Numbered from the stretch's first letter, positions 29,150-38,426 are shown. The stretch is 64,000 bases of DNA from Pseudomonas sp. ANT_J12 (GCF_008370045.1 NZ_VOBN01000004.1:389148-453147), one strand, 5' to 3'. The notes: a model not told the origin generated them from the letters alone. A program made the numbers and translations.

Positions 29150-29491
29150 ATGAAAGACGAGTACGACTTCAGTAAGGCCAAGCGCGGGGCGGTTGCCTCC
29201 AGCAAAGGCAAGACCCGCATTACCATCATGCTGGACGACGCCGTGATCGAGGCGGCTCGCGCGCTCGCGGAGAACGAAGGGTTTGGTTATCAGACGGTGA
29301 TCAACAACACGTTGCGTCAGGCGTTGCTCAGCGACATTGGGCAAGTCGCGAAGTCCGCTCAACACGGTAGCGCCACGACAGGCCACCTCAAAACAGGCGT
29401 GACCGCCACCGACCTGAAAAGCCTCGAGAAGAAACTCGCAGACGCGCTCAGCGAAATCCGTCGGGTGATGGAACCGGATGTCCGCCCCTAG
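29150..29491 (+). CDS. brnA: BrnA-family antitoxin
   Basis: This 113-residue antitoxin has a ribbon-helix-helix-like DNA-binding segment (KTRITIMLDDAVIEAARALA, about residues 23-42) and GYQTVINNTLRQAL, characteristic of BrnA. The ATG at 29150 is preferred to the one at 29144, because AAGGAGG at 29137-29143 is properly spaced only from 29150. The toxin stop is at 29145-29147. It neutralises BrnT and represses the operon. The C-terminal 40 residues are longer than in the minimal BrnA and look helical. Confidence 0.92.
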   Translation: MKDEYDFSKAKRGAVASSKGKTRITIMLDDAVIEAARALAENEGFGYQTVINNTLRQALLSDIGQVAKSAQHGSATTGHLKTGVTATDLKSLEKKLADALSEIRRVMEPDVRP

Positions 29492-29563
29492 GCAACAACG
29501 CTGTCGTTCTTCGGAGCAACGGAACCACGGCGCTAGCGTCGAACCCCATGCAGAACCATAGCC

Positions 29564-30016
29564 ATGAATGTGATTGAGCGATTCGCCCTGGTGCAGCATC
29601 ACGGCCCCTATGAAGACTGGCCGAAGAAAACCCTCGTCATCATCAATGGCAGTGTCTCTTCGTTGGCGATCTCGGGCTTCAATCTATTGCGCCAATACGA
29701 AACGGCAGCCGGTTATCTGCTGGTAACCGACTTCGACTGTCCCTTCGAAGAGGCTGTTTGTTTTGTACTGATCAGCAAAGACCTTAAAACAGTGCTGAGC
29801 GAACGCACCGTCGGCCAGATGTACAACTCGTTTTTACTCAACGAGGTCTTCTGGCTGGATGATGCGCATTTCTACGCGACCTTCCACGACTACCCCGATT
29901 ACCGGTTTTATTTCACCATTCGCCCCTACGGCGTGCCCTGGATCTATCCACGACTGGGGCTCGCGTGCAGGCGCTTTAATGCCAAGCGCGGGCAATGGCG
30001 GCGCGATATTCGTTAG
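29564..30016 (+). CDS. hypothetical protein downstream of brnTA
   Basis: This 150-residue soluble protein is not recognised. It is rich in aromatic residues (DYPDYRFYFTIRPYGVPWIY near residues 107-126) and has no signal peptide or membrane helix. The start at 29564 has no strong ribosome-binding site. It lies 72 bases after brnA and could be part of the same accessory insert. Confidence 0.7.
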   Translation: MNVIERFALVQHHGPYEDWPKKTLVIINGSVSSLAISGFNLLRQYETAAGYLLVTDFDCPFEEAVCFVLISKDLKTVLSERTVGQMYNSFLLNEVFWLDDAHFYATFHDYPDYRFYFTIRPYGVPWIYPRLGLACRRFNAKRGQWRRDIR

Positions 30017-30028
30017 GACGAGCGTCGA

Positions 30029-30865
30029 TCAGCCCTGTTCGGCGGGCTCAATCAAGCGCTCAAGCACCTGTCTCAACCGCGCATTCACCGGCACCCGAAG
30101 CCCGAATTCGCTTTCCAGCAGCCCCAGCAATTCATCGACATCCGTCACCTGGCGCCGTTCGCTCTCGCTGCCGATCCGATGGATTGCAAAACTGCCGTTG
30201 TTCAGCGTCCGCCGCCAGCCTTCCCCGGTCCGCGCCACCATCAATTGCTTGGCGAACGACGAGTCCGGATAGGTCGAGACATACCAGTTGCCGACGGCGT
30301 AATCGATGTCCTCCTGACGCTGCAGATCGAAGATGTACATCGCCCGCCACTCATCCGCGACCTTCGCGCGAAGGGTGTAGCCGTCTTCATGGTGTTCAAT
30401 GCGATAAGCCTCGTGAGGCGTGGGCTGTTCGGCGTCGGTATCGAGTATCAGCGGTGCGGTGGGCACCATGCCGCCGAAGCCGACATCACTGATGTAGTGC
30501 ACGCCGTCCAGGGTCACCAGGCTCAAGCGGTGAGTGCGAGCGGTCCAGGCGCCTTCCGGCTGACCCATCACCACCCGACCGCTGATGCCGCGAGCCTCAA
30601 AACCCAGCGCCTGAAGCAGGGCCAGGAAGCTGTTGTTCAGTTCATAACAGTAGCCACCGCGCCCTTGATGGAGGATTTTCTGCTCCACGGACGGCAAGTC
30701 GATCAGGACCGGTTCGCCCGATAACGTGGTGAGGTTTTCGAATGGGAACGCGCCGGTATGCCGCAGCTGAAGTTGCCGCAGGGTGTCCAGGGTGGGCGCC
30801 GGGGCAGCGCTGTAACCCAGGCGTTGCAGATACAGATCCAGATTCGTCAGGCGGGGCTCGCTCAT
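30029..30865 (-). CDS. arylamine N-acetyltransferase
   Basis: This 278-residue enzyme transfers acetyl from acetyl-CoA to arylamines or hydrazines. The catalytic triad can be read as the Cys of GRGGYCYELN (about residue 69), the His of RTHRLSLV (about residue 107) and the Asp of YISDVGFGG (about residue 122). These positions agree with known NATs. FPFENL near residue 37 is another family motif. It stands alone, oriented against the preceding hypothetical gene with only 12 bases between the stops. Confidence 0.95.
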   Translation of the reverse strand: MSEPRLTNLDLYLQRLGYSAAPAPTLDTLRQLQLRHTGAFPFENLTTLSGEPVLIDLPSVEQKILHQGRGGYCYELNNSFLALLQALGFEARGISGRVVMGQPEGAWTARTHRLSLVTLDGVHYISDVGFGGMVPTAPLILDTDAEQPTPHEAYRIEHHEDGYTLRAKVADEWRAMYIFDLQRQEDIDYAVGNWYVSTYPDSSFAKQLMVARTGEGWRRTLNNGSFAIHRIGSESERRQVTDVDELLGLLESEFGLRVPVNARLRQVLERLIEPAEQG

Positions 30866-30976
30866 TGCTCAATCCTTATGCACGGGGCCGCAGGTCACTG
30901 CGCCGATGGGCGCCATTTATAAGGGATAACCCGGTTTGACCGACAATAGATTTCGCCAATCGCCACCCGCGCAGAA

Positions 30977-31771
30977 TCACCGCCGCTTGCGCGCCCCCAG
31001 CCGAATCCACGTTGGCGCATGGTCGCTGGCATGGGGCTCGTTGCGCACCCAGGCATCGACGCCGGCCTCTTGCAGATAAGGACTCAGCGCCGGGTTCAGC
31101 AGCAGATGATCGATACGCAACCCGGAGTTTTTCTGCCAGTGCTGTCGGAAATAATCCCAGAACGTGTACAGGCGATCTTCCGGGTAAAGGTGCCGCAGGG
31201 AATCGGTCCAGCCCTGGTCCAGCAGCCGCTGATAACAATCGCGACTCTCGGGTTGCAGCAGCGCATCCTTGAGCCAGGAGCGCGGGTTGTAGATGTCCAG
31301 GTCGGTGGGCACCACGTTGTAGTCGCCGGCCAGCACCACCGGGTGGTCACTGGCTTGAAGGGCTTGTGCATAGTTGATCAGCCGCTCGAACCAGGCCAGT
31401 TTGTAATCGAACTTCGGCCCCGGTTGCGGGTTGCCGTTGGGCAAGTACAGACACCCCACCAGAACCCCGTGAACCGCCGCTTCCAGGTAGCGGCTCTGGG
31501 TGTCGGCGTCGTCACCGGGCAAGCCGCGACGACTCTCCAATGGCTGCGCATCCCGGGCCAGGATCGCGACGCCGTTCCACGAGGACTGACCCTGCCAGAT
31601 CGCGCCATAGCCGACCGCCTCCAGCTCCGCGGCCGGGAACGCGCTGTCGAGGGACTTGAGCTCTTGCAGGCAGACGATGTCCGGTTGCTCTCGTGCCAGC
31701 CAGGCCAGCAGATTCGGCAAACGGGCCCGCAGGCCGTTGACATTGAACGTCGCGATTCGCAAAGGCTTCAT
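30977..31771 (-). CDS. xthA: exodeoxyribonuclease III-family nuclease
   Basis: This 264-residue AP endonuclease/3'-5' exonuclease acts in base excision repair. Signatures in order are IATFNVNGLRAR, DIVCLQELKS, LAGDYNVVPTDLDIY and ASDHAPTWIRL, carrying the metal-binding Asn and Glu and the catalytic Asp/His. The length matches E. coli ExoIII. Pseudomonads often carry more than one paralogue, so the symbol is a family assignment. Confidence 0.92.
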   Translation of the reverse strand: MKPLRIATFNVNGLRARLPNLLAWLAREQPDIVCLQELKSLDSAFPAAELEAVGYGAIWQGQSSWNGVAILARDAQPLESRRGLPGDDADTQSRYLEAAVHGVLVGCLYLPNGNPQPGPKFDYKLAWFERLINYAQALQASDHPVVLAGDYNVVPTDLDIYNPRSWLKDALLQPESRDCYQRLLDQGWTDSLRHLYPEDRLYTFWDYFRQHWQKNSGLRIDHLLLNPALSPYLQEAGVDAWVRNEPHASDHAPTWIRLGARKRR

Positions 31772-31901
31772 CGGCCAGGGCTCCTGGTGAAGAGGTGTCT
31801 AGGGTGTGACAGCAGTCGGTTCTGGTGGTTGCGCCGGCAAAGCAATGTGCGGCGTAATAGGCGCCCAATGCCCCGCCTGATCTGCCGAGAACACCGACGT
31901 C

Positions 31902-32477
31902 ATGGACACCCCCCTCGAAGGCAACAGAATCATCCTGCGCCCCCTGCAATACGCCGATGCCGAGGCGCTGGTGCGCGCGGCCGAAGACGGCGAACTGTGG
32001 AACCTGAGCGTCACCGTGGTGCCCTCCTCGACCACCGTCGACAGCTACCTGAAAAGAGCCCTCGATGGCCGCGATGCCGGTAGCGTCCTGCCGTTCGTCA
32101 TCGTGCTCAAGGACACGGGCAACGTCATTGGCTCGACCCGGTTCTGGAAAGTCGACCGGCTCAACCGCAAGCTGGAAATCGGCAGCAGCTGGATCAGCGC
32201 CAGTTGGCAGAAAACCTTCGTCAACACCGAAGCCAAATACCTGATGCTGCGCCATGCCTTCGAAGCGCTCGATTGCGTGCGGGTGCAATTCACCACTGAC
32301 GAAAACAACCAGGCATCACGCAACGCGATCCTCAGGCTGGGCGCGCAGCAGGAAGGCATCGTGCGCCACGAGCGCATCATGCCGGACGGACGCAAGCGCA
32401 ATTCGGTGCGGTTCAGCATCATTGATGATGAGTGGCCGCAGGTTCGGCAAAACCTGGAAAAACAACTTTCTCGCTAA
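31902..32477 (+). CDS. GNAT-family N-acetyltransferase (RimJ/RimL-like)
   Basis: This 191-residue protein has the RimJ/L-type start LEGNRIILRPLQYADAEALV and a late region VRVQFTTDENNQASRNAILRLGAQQEG, which is the acetyl-CoA-binding and beta-bulge part of this GNAT subgroup. Such enzymes acetylate ribosomal protein N-termini or small amines; the substrate here is unknown. A second GNAT gene follows 41 bases later and is probably co-transcribed. Confidence 0.9.
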   Translation: MDTPLEGNRIILRPLQYADAEALVRAAEDGELWNLSVTVVPSSTTVDSYLKRALDGRDAGSVLPFVIVLKDTGNVIGSTRFWKVDRLNRKLEIGSSWISASWQKTFVNTEAKYLMLRHAFEALDCVRVQFTTDENNQASRNAILRLGAQQEGIVRHERIMPDGRKRNSVRFSIIDDEWPQVRQNLEKQLSR

Positions 32478-32518
32478 CGCCACATTGGATCTTCACAAAC
32501 GAAAAGGAAGTCGTCCCC

Positions 32519-33043
32519 ATGCCTCTCCACTACCGCCTCGGCCAACCCGCTGACGCCCTGTGCATCAGCGGCCTCGCCACCCAGGTGTTCCTCGACACCT
32601 ACGCCACCGACGGCATGCGCGCCGACCTCGCGCAAGAAGCCCTCACGGTCTACGCACCGGCACGTTTCGAAACGCGCCTGAATGATCCGGCGACTCGATT
32701 CGTACTGGCCGAACGCGATGGCCATCTCCAGGGTTTCGCCGAGATCGTCGCCCACGCGAAGGGGCCAATGCCCGGGCTATCGGCGGGAACGGAACTGGTT
32801 CGCTTGTACGTGCAACGCCATGCGCATCGACGAGGGATCGGGCAAGCGTTGCTCCAGCACGCCGAAGCGCTGACCCGTGAGGCCGGACAGCCCTTCCTGT
32901 GGTTGTCTGCCTGGGTTGAAAACCATCGCGCCCGAGGGTTTTACCAGGCTCAAGGCTATGAAGAAGTGGGCATCACTCACTACGAATTCGGCGGCAATGC
33001 CTATGAAAACCGGCTGTTGCAGAAACAACTCGTGCAGGGCTGA
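32519..33043 (+). CDS. GNAT-family N-acetyltransferase
   Basis: This 174-residue acetyltransferase has the acetyl-CoA pyrophosphate-binding motif QRHAHRRGIGQALLQHAEAL (R/Q-x-x-G-x-G/A) near residue 100, followed by LWLSAWVENHRARGFYQAQGY. The ATG at 32519 is used because AAAAGGAAG lies just upstream; the open frame from 32432 overlaps the previous gene without support. The substrate is unknown. Confidence 0.9.
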   Translation: MPLHYRLGQPADALCISGLATQVFLDTYATDGMRADLAQEALTVYAPARFETRLNDPATRFVLAERDGHLQGFAEIVAHAKGPMPGLSAGTELVRLYVQRHAHRRGIGQALLQHAEALTREAGQPFLWLSAWVENHRARGFYQAQGYEEVGITHYEFGGNAYENRLLQKQLVQG

Positions 33044-33162
33044 AGAGGTACCGCCAATGCGAGTTTTGCGCCACTGAAAGCCAACCATTCGTCATCCAAC
33101 CGGCACCAACCGTGCCGCCCTGGGACCCATATCAGGTAACGACTCAATTCTGGAGACGTACC

Positions 33163-33477
33163 ATGATCACGACAAAAATCACCTCGCTGCTGCTGGCCGG
33201 TTTGCTGTGCACCGCCTCTGTGGCCTATGCCGCCAACGATGCCGCTGATGGCACGGGCACCCAATCCGGCGGCGTCAGTGGTTCGACGCTGCCGCCCAAC
33301 AGCACCCCCGGTGCACCATCAGGTGCCAACGGTTCGGGCAGCAATGGTTCCGGCTCATCGAGCACGGGCTCGGGCGTCAATGGCAGCAATGGCGGGACCA
33401 GTGGTTCGGGCGCGGGCGGTGGCACCGGTGCGGCTGGCGGCGGCACGGGCGGTGCCGGTGGTGGGACGGGCAGCTGA
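33163..33477 (+). CDS. secreted Gly/Ser-rich low-complexity protein
   Basis: This is a 104-residue precursor with a clear signal peptide (MITTKITSLLLAGLLCTASVAYA, cleavage probably after AYA at residue 23). The mature part is about 80 residues made almost wholly of Gly, Ser, Ala, Thr and Asn. It contains no Cys and hardly any charged residues. The function is unknown. GGAG at 33151-33154 supports the start at 33163. YjbE at 60816 is a second short exported low-complexity protein in this window. Confidence 0.75.
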   Translation: MITTKITSLLLAGLLCTASVAYAANDAADGTGTQSGGVSGSTLPPNSTPGAPSGANGSGSNGSGSSSTGSGVNGSNGGTSGSGAGGGTGAAGGGTGGAGGGTGS

Positions 33478-33536
33478 ACGCGTAAAGGCAGCTTCTGATT
33501 TCGACGTCTGGGGTCAGGGCCTGCCTGTTCACCTCA

Positions 33537-35105
33537 TCAACGATCCGAACGCAGCAAGGCTTCCACGCCCCCCTCCATGGACAGCACTGCCGAACGGTTC
33601 CGCCCTGAGTGTTTGGCTTGGTACAACGCCGCGTCAGCCCGCTGGATAAACACTTCGATGCTGTCCCGTCCGGTGGGCACGAACGAATAGCAGCCCAGGC
33701 TGACCGTCACGTAACCGGTGGGCGAATCGCTGTGGGTGATGTTTTTGTCCATGACGCTGCGGCGAATTTGCTCCGCAATCACCATCGCGCCGTGAATGTC
33801 AGTGTCCGGCAGTAAGACCGCAAACTCTTCTCCGCCGTAGCGCACCGCCAGATCGGCCTTGCGATGGCAACAGGTCTTCAGCGCTCGCGCCACTTCGGCC
33901 AGGCAATGATCCCCCGCCACATGGCCATAAGTATCGTTGTAGCGCTTGAAGAAATCGATATCGAGCATCACCAGACTCAGCGGGCTCGCCTGCCGGGCGC
34001 CGCGCCCGAACTCGATGTCCAGCGCCCGCTCGAACAGGCGCCGATTGGCCAGGCCAGTCAGGCTGTCGTGGGTCGCGATCAGCTCCAGCGCTTCCTGGGC
34101 CGCGCGCAGATCGGCCTCGATCCGTCCCCCATCACGCACCTGATGAATAAACACCCAGCCGAACAGCCCCACGCCCAGCACCACCAAAGCCACAATGACG
34201 CTGGATTGAAACGCCGTGGCGTACCAGTCCTTGAGAATCGCGTCTTTCGAGGACGCCGCCGACACCACCAGCGGATACGCCTCCAACTGCCGGTAGCCAT
34301 ACAAGCGAACCGTGCTGTCGACCACCGAGTTGATCATCGCGTTGCCCGCGTTGGCGTTGGGCAAGTGCTTCTGGAAAATCGCGCCTTGGGCCACCGACGT
34401 GCCGATCTGCGATTCGATGAACGGCCGACGGGCCAATAGCGTGCCGTCCGTGAGCGCCAGAAACATCGCGCCCTGGTCATCGATGCTGAAGCTTTTGAAG
34501 AACTGATCGAAGTACGCCATTTTGATGCCGGCCAACAGCACGCCCTGGAAGTTACCGTTCTTGTCATTGACCCGCTTGGACACAGGAATGATCCACTCGC
34601 CGTTCTCGCGACTGCGGATCGCCGGGCCAATGTGCGCCAGGGACGAGACGTTCTGCTGGTGGAACTTGAAGTACTCGCGATCCGACACCCCGGAGCCGCG
34701 AGGCAGGTCAGAGAACGAGGTAATGACCCACTGCCCCTGCTGGTCGAACAGGAAAATCCCGTGCAATTGATGCAGCGCCTGAACCCGACTGGCGAAAGTT
34801 TTCTGCAGATGCGGCAGCTGGGAGGCGTCATAGCCGTCCATCTGTATCCAGTCCGCCAGGCTGGTCAGCACCAGATCGGCCTTCATGAACGTATCTTCGG
34901 CCTGCTGCGCCATGGCCCGCGTGAGGTTCGACGACGCGACTTCGGCCAGTGCCAGGTCGTGGCGCCGTGATTGCTCCAATTGCAGGTACAGCAAACCACA
35001 CAGGCACAGGCACACCGCCGCGATGAAAAACGCCGAAGCCTTGAGCAGAGGCAAACGTTTCAGTGCGCCGGGAGCGTGATGCGAGTCGTGAATGGGGATA
35101 GGCAA
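33537..35105 (-). CDS. membrane diguanylate cyclase with periplasmic sensor domain
   Basis: This protein of about 522 residues has an N-terminal transmembrane segment (ASAFFIAAVCLCLCGLLYL), a periplasmic Cache-like sensor of about 240 residues, a second membrane helix (VIVALVVLGVGLFGWVFIH) and a C-terminal GGDEF domain with RYGGEEFAVLL. The sequence RKAD five residues before GGEEF is an RxxD inhibitory site, so c-di-GMP feedback is likely. No ATG fits; the TTG at 35105 with CAGGAAG upstream is chosen, and another TTG at 35144 is possible. It should synthesise c-di-GMP in response to a periplasmic small molecule. Confidence 0.88.
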   Translation of the reverse strand: MPIPIHDSHHAPGALKRLPLLKASAFFIAAVCLCLCGLLYLQLEQSRRHDLALAEVASSNLTRAMAQQAEDTFMKADLVLTSLADWIQMDGYDASQLPHLQKTFASRVQALHQLHGIFLFDQQGQWVITSFSDLPRGSGVSDREYFKFHQQNVSSLAHIGPAIRSRENGEWIIPVSKRVNDKNGNFQGVLLAGIKMAYFDQFFKSFSIDDQGAMFLALTDGTLLARRPFIESQIGTSVAQGAIFQKHLPNANAGNAMINSVVDSTVRLYGYRQLEAYPLVVSAASSKDAILKDWYATAFQSSVIVALVVLGVGLFGWVFIHQVRDGGRIEADLRAAQEALELIATHDSLTGLANRRLFERALDIEFGRGARQASPLSLVMLDIDFFKRYNDTYGHVAGDHCLAEVARALKTCCHRKADLAVRYGGEEFAVLLPDTDIHGAMVIAEQIRRSVMDKNITHSDSPTGYVTVSLGCYSFVPTGRDSIEVFIQRADAALYQAKHSGRNRSAVLSMEGGVEALLRSDR

Positions 35106-35261
35106 AGGGGCTTCCTGGAGGGCACGGCGTGGGCAAAGGCCCAAAACCCTTATTTTTTGTGAGCTTAGTCGATGGGGTTGTCCGGGGCCAATGGGAAAAC
35201 CCTCTCTGCTAGGATGAAAGGCTTCAGCACCTGCCCTGCAGGTCTATCCACGGAGGAAAAC

Positions 35262-35903
35262 ATGAGCACTCAGTCTCACCCGGTCGCCTTCAATACCGCC
35301 GTGTTCGATCTCGGCAATGTACTTATCCGCTGGAACCCCAGAAACCTTTACAAAAAGTTGTTCGGTGACGACGTAGAGGCCATGGAAACCTTCCTGGCCG
35401 AGGTCTGCCACACCGCCTGGAACGAACAACAGGACCGGGGCCGGACCTGGCAGGCAGCAATCGAGGAAGCCATCAGTCGGCATCCGACCCAGGAAGCGTT
35501 GATCCGCGCCTACCACGAACGCTGGGAAGAAACCCTCGACGGTGCCATCGAAGACACCGTCGCCATCCTCGATGAACTGCATGCCAACGGCATCCGCCTG
35601 CTGGCGCTGACCAACTGGTCCGCTGAAACCTTCCCGATTGCCCTTGAGCGTTTTGAATTCTTGCAGCGCTTCGAAGGGATTCTGGTGTCGGGCGTCGAGG
35701 GCGTGATCAAACCGTCACCGGAAATCTTCCAGTTACTCGCATCACGCTATGACGTTGATATGAGTCGTGCGGTGTTCATTGATGATCACCAGCCGAATAT
35801 TGAAGGGGCACAGCGGGTGGGGCTTCACGGGGTTCAGTTCGTTAACCCGGCGCAGTTGCGTGAGGATCTGCTGGCGTTGGGGCTGCCGGTTCGAGCAGGC
35901 TGA
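35262..35903 (+). CDS. HAD-IA family phosphatase
   Basis: This 213-residue protein has the four HAD motifs: TAVFDLGNVL with the nucleophile Asp, ALTNWS for motif II, IKPSPEIF for the motif III lysine, and VFIDDHQPNIEGA for motif IV. It most resembles YihX-type sugar phosphatases (DLGNVLIRWN), but the substrate is not determined. CGGAGG upstream supports the ATG at 35262 over an extension to 35172. It is a single gene. Confidence 0.9.
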   Translation: MSTQSHPVAFNTAVFDLGNVLIRWNPRNLYKKLFGDDVEAMETFLAEVCHTAWNEQQDRGRTWQAAIEEAISRHPTQEALIRAYHERWEETLDGAIEDTVAILDELHANGIRLLALTNWSAETFPIALERFEFLQRFEGILVSGVEGVIKPSPEIFQLLASRYDVDMSRAVFIDDHQPNIEGAQRVGLHGVQFVNPAQLREDLLALGLPVRAG

Positions 35904-35965
35904 ATGGCGGAAACCTCATCGCGAGTTCGCCCGCGATGAGGGCCTGTCGACCGCCACAAAAAAAC

Positions 35966-36733
35966 TCACCCGGCCAACCGCCGCATCGCACTGTGCAAAT
36001 GCGCACGGGCACTTTCGGCATCCCCCAAACGCATCTGCTCATACGCCCGCTGGGCAATGTCATGGGGCACAGGCTTTAACTCGCGCCGGGTCGCCATCGC
36101 CAGCAACTGCACCTGGGCGGCCCGTTCCAGGTAATACAAATCATCCCAGGCCTCGGCGATGGTCGGCCCGCAAACGATTACCCCGTGATTCTTCAAAAAA
36201 AGGACATCGGCAGCGCCCAGCACACTGGCAATCCGATCGCCTTCGGACTCATCCAGGGCCAGGCCGTTGTAGTCCTCATCCACCGCCGTGCGCCCGTAAA
36301 ACTTCAATGCCGTCTGCCCCAGCCACAGCAGCGGCGGGCCTTGCAGCAAGCACAAGGCGGTAGCGTTGGGCATGTGCGTGTGGAACGCCACTTTGACCCG
36401 TGGCAGCTGTTTATGCAGCCGGGCGTGGATGTAGAACGCGGTCGCCTCTGGCTGCCCGTCACCCGCCACGACATTGCCGTGGAAGTCACAGACCAGCAGG
36501 TTTTCCGCGTTGACCTCGGCGAACGCATAACCGTAAGGGTTCACGAAAAACAGATCATCGCGCCCCGGCACCATGGCCGAAAAGTGATTGCAGATGCCCT
36601 CCTCCAAACCGTGCAGCGCCGCCAGTTGAAAGCACGCCGCCAATTCCGTGCGGGCAATGAGGGCGGCCTCCGAATCCAGGTTCAGATCGGCATAGCGCGC
36701 GAGGCGGGAACTGCCTGCAAGGGTGTGTGCCAT
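35966..36733 (-). CDS. class II aldolase/adducin-family protein
   Basis: This 255-residue protein has the zinc-binding His motifs FHTHMPNATA near residue 122 and LKNHGVIVCG near residue 178, and an N-terminal LAACFQLAALHGLEEGICNHFS that fits the fuculose-phosphate-aldolase fold. The ATG at 36733 is used. Its partner upstream on the same strand is the broken HAD gene 17 bases away, with a divergent LysR beyond. The substrate is unknown; the cluster suggests a small carbon-compound degradation step. Confidence 0.88.
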   Translation of the reverse strand: MAHTLAGSSRLARYADLNLDSEAALIARTELAACFQLAALHGLEEGICNHFSAMVPGRDDLFFVNPYGYAFAEVNAENLLVCDFHGNVVAGDGQPEATAFYIHARLHKQLPRVKVAFHTHMPNATALCLLQGPPLLWLGQTALKFYGRTAVDEDYNGLALDESEGDRIASVLGAADVLFLKNHGVIVCGPTIAEAWDDLYYLERAAQVQLLAMATRRELKPVPHDIAQRAYEQMRLGDAESARAHLHSAMRRLAG

Positions 36734-36750
36734 AGCGACGACTCCATGTG

Positions 36751-37445
36751 TTACCAGCCAAGGGAGGTGAACAAGGGAACGACCTGGTCCAGGGTGTTGA
36801 GGATGGCGTCCGGCCGATAGTCCGGCAGTAATTGCCGACCGGTGCCGCGATCGATCCACACGCAACGAAACTGCATGTCCCGGGCGGCGGTGTGGTCGAG
36901 CATCGGGCTGGCGCAGACATGCACCACTTGGTCACGTCGCACCCCCAACTGTTGATGAGCGTAGTCAAACAACCGTGGATTGGGCTTGTAGGCGCCGGCC
37001 TGTTGCGCGGTGATGACCCGATCGATGTGCCCGCCGAGTTGCGCGACGTTACCGGCGATGATGTCGTCATCGGTGTTGGACACGATGCACAGCTTGAAGC
37101 CCATGGCCTTGAGCCGTGCCAGGGTCTGGACCACCTCGGGAAACGGCGACATCCGTGGAATCGCCCCGGCCAGGCGCTGACTGTCTTCGGGCAGGCTCGC
37201 CAGCCCCAACTCCTCCAGGGCCCGCTGCAAGCCGAGGGTGCTCAATTGGCGAAACGAACGGTGCGGCGGGGTCTGCTCCAAGTGATGTTCATGCCGGTCG
37301 TAGACCGCGATCAGGCGATCGAGTGCTCGCCCTTGTCCTGCAAGATGTCAGCGGCCACAGCTTTCAGGCCTTCATCCCACTGAATCAGCGTGCCGTAGCA
37401 ATCGAAGGTCAGCCATTTGGGGCGCGGGGTGTGCTGCAGCGTCAT
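36751..37445 (-). pseudogene. HAD type II dehalogenase-like gene with a one-base frameshift
   Basis: Two overlapping frames together encode one protein of about 231 residues. The first frame starts at 37445 (MTLQHTPRPKWLTFDCYGTL, motif I) and reaches a TGA near 37314. The second carries DRLIAVYDRHEHHLEQTPPH, SNTDDD (motif II), YKPNPRLFDYA (motif III) and CASPMLDH (motif IV) to the stop at 36751. The span is 695 bases, one short of a whole number of codons. Restoring one base around 37319-37322 joins the frames seamlessly. Either the gene is recently inactivated or the assembly has an error there. It sits between a class II aldolase and a divergent LysR gene. Confidence 0.85.
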
Positions 37446-37553
37446 GAGCGTTTCCTCTGAGATGAGAGCTTCAGCTTATGAGCGCATGGTGATAGTGTGA
37501 AATTAAATCTATACCGCCATCTCAGTTGATAATCGAATAACCAGGAGGCCGCC

Positions 37554-38405
37554 ATGCTCGATCTTGAATTGCTCAAAAGCTTCGTCTGCGTGGTCGACGA
37601 AGGCAGCTTCACCCGCGCCGCCGAACGCGTGCACCGGACCCAGTCCACGGTCAGCCAGCAGTTGCGCAAACTCGAAGAGCTGATCGGGCATCCGCTGCTG
37701 ATTCGCGACCGCACCGGGCAAAACGTCACAGTCACCGAACATGGCGAACGCCTGATCGGCTATGCCCGGCGCTTGCTCGCACTGTCTTCGGAAGCGGTAC
37801 AGGCCCTGGCCAGCGACGTCGATCTGCAGATCCTGCGCCTCGGCGTGCCGGAAGACTTCGACGCCCGGCGCATGGCCATACTCCTCGCCGGTTTCAGCCA
37901 GGCCAGGCCCCACGCACGGCTGGAAACCATCAGCGGCATGAGCCTGGACCTCAAGCAGAAACTCGACGCCGGTGACATCGACATCGCCCTGATCAAACGC
38001 GAACCCGACAGCGGGCCGTGCTGGGCGGCCTGGCCGGAAGTGCTGGTGTGGGTCAAAGGTGCGGGGGTCGACTCGGCTAACGGAGTGTTGCCGTTGGCGC
38101 TGTTTCCCCAGGGTTGTATTTACCGGCAGCGGGCGACCCGATTGCTGGATGTGGCCCAACGGCCCTGGCGTGTGGCTTTTGGCAGCCATAGCTTGACCGG
38201 GATTCAAGCGGCGGTGGCTTCGGGGTTGGGGATTTCTGTGTTGCCGGAGTCGGCGGTGTTGCCGGAGCACACGGTGTGTACCGATTTGCCTGAATTGCCG
38301 GCATCGGAATTGGCGTTGGTCAGTCGCGAGGGCACGTTGACCGGGATGCAGCGGGCCTTGGTTGAATTTTTGAAGGGGGCGTTGAGTGAGGAGGCGCGGG
38401 GTTGA
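37554..38405 (+). CDS. LysR-family transcriptional regulator
   Basis: This 283-residue LysR protein has the N-terminal helix-turn-helix SFTRAAERVHRTQSTVSQQLRKLE (about residues 17-40) and an effector-binding domain with GLGISVLPESAV near residue 230. CCAGGAGG upstream supports the ATG. It is divergent from the HAD pseudogene and the aldolase across 108 bases, so these are its probable targets. The ligand is unknown. Confidence 0.92.
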   Translation: MLDLELLKSFVCVVDEGSFTRAAERVHRTQSTVSQQLRKLEELIGHPLLIRDRTGQNVTVTEHGERLIGYARRLLALSSEAVQALASDVDLQILRLGVPEDFDARRMAILLAGFSQARPHARLETISGMSLDLKQKLDAGDIDIALIKREPDSGPCWAAWPEVLVWVKGAGVDSANGVLPLALFPQGCIYRQRATRLLDVAQRPWRVAFGSHSLTGIQAAVASGLGISVLPESAVLPEHTVCTDLPELPASELALVSREGTLTGMQRALVEFLKGALSEEARG

Positions 38406-38426
38406 AGATCACGCCTCCGGGTTTTG

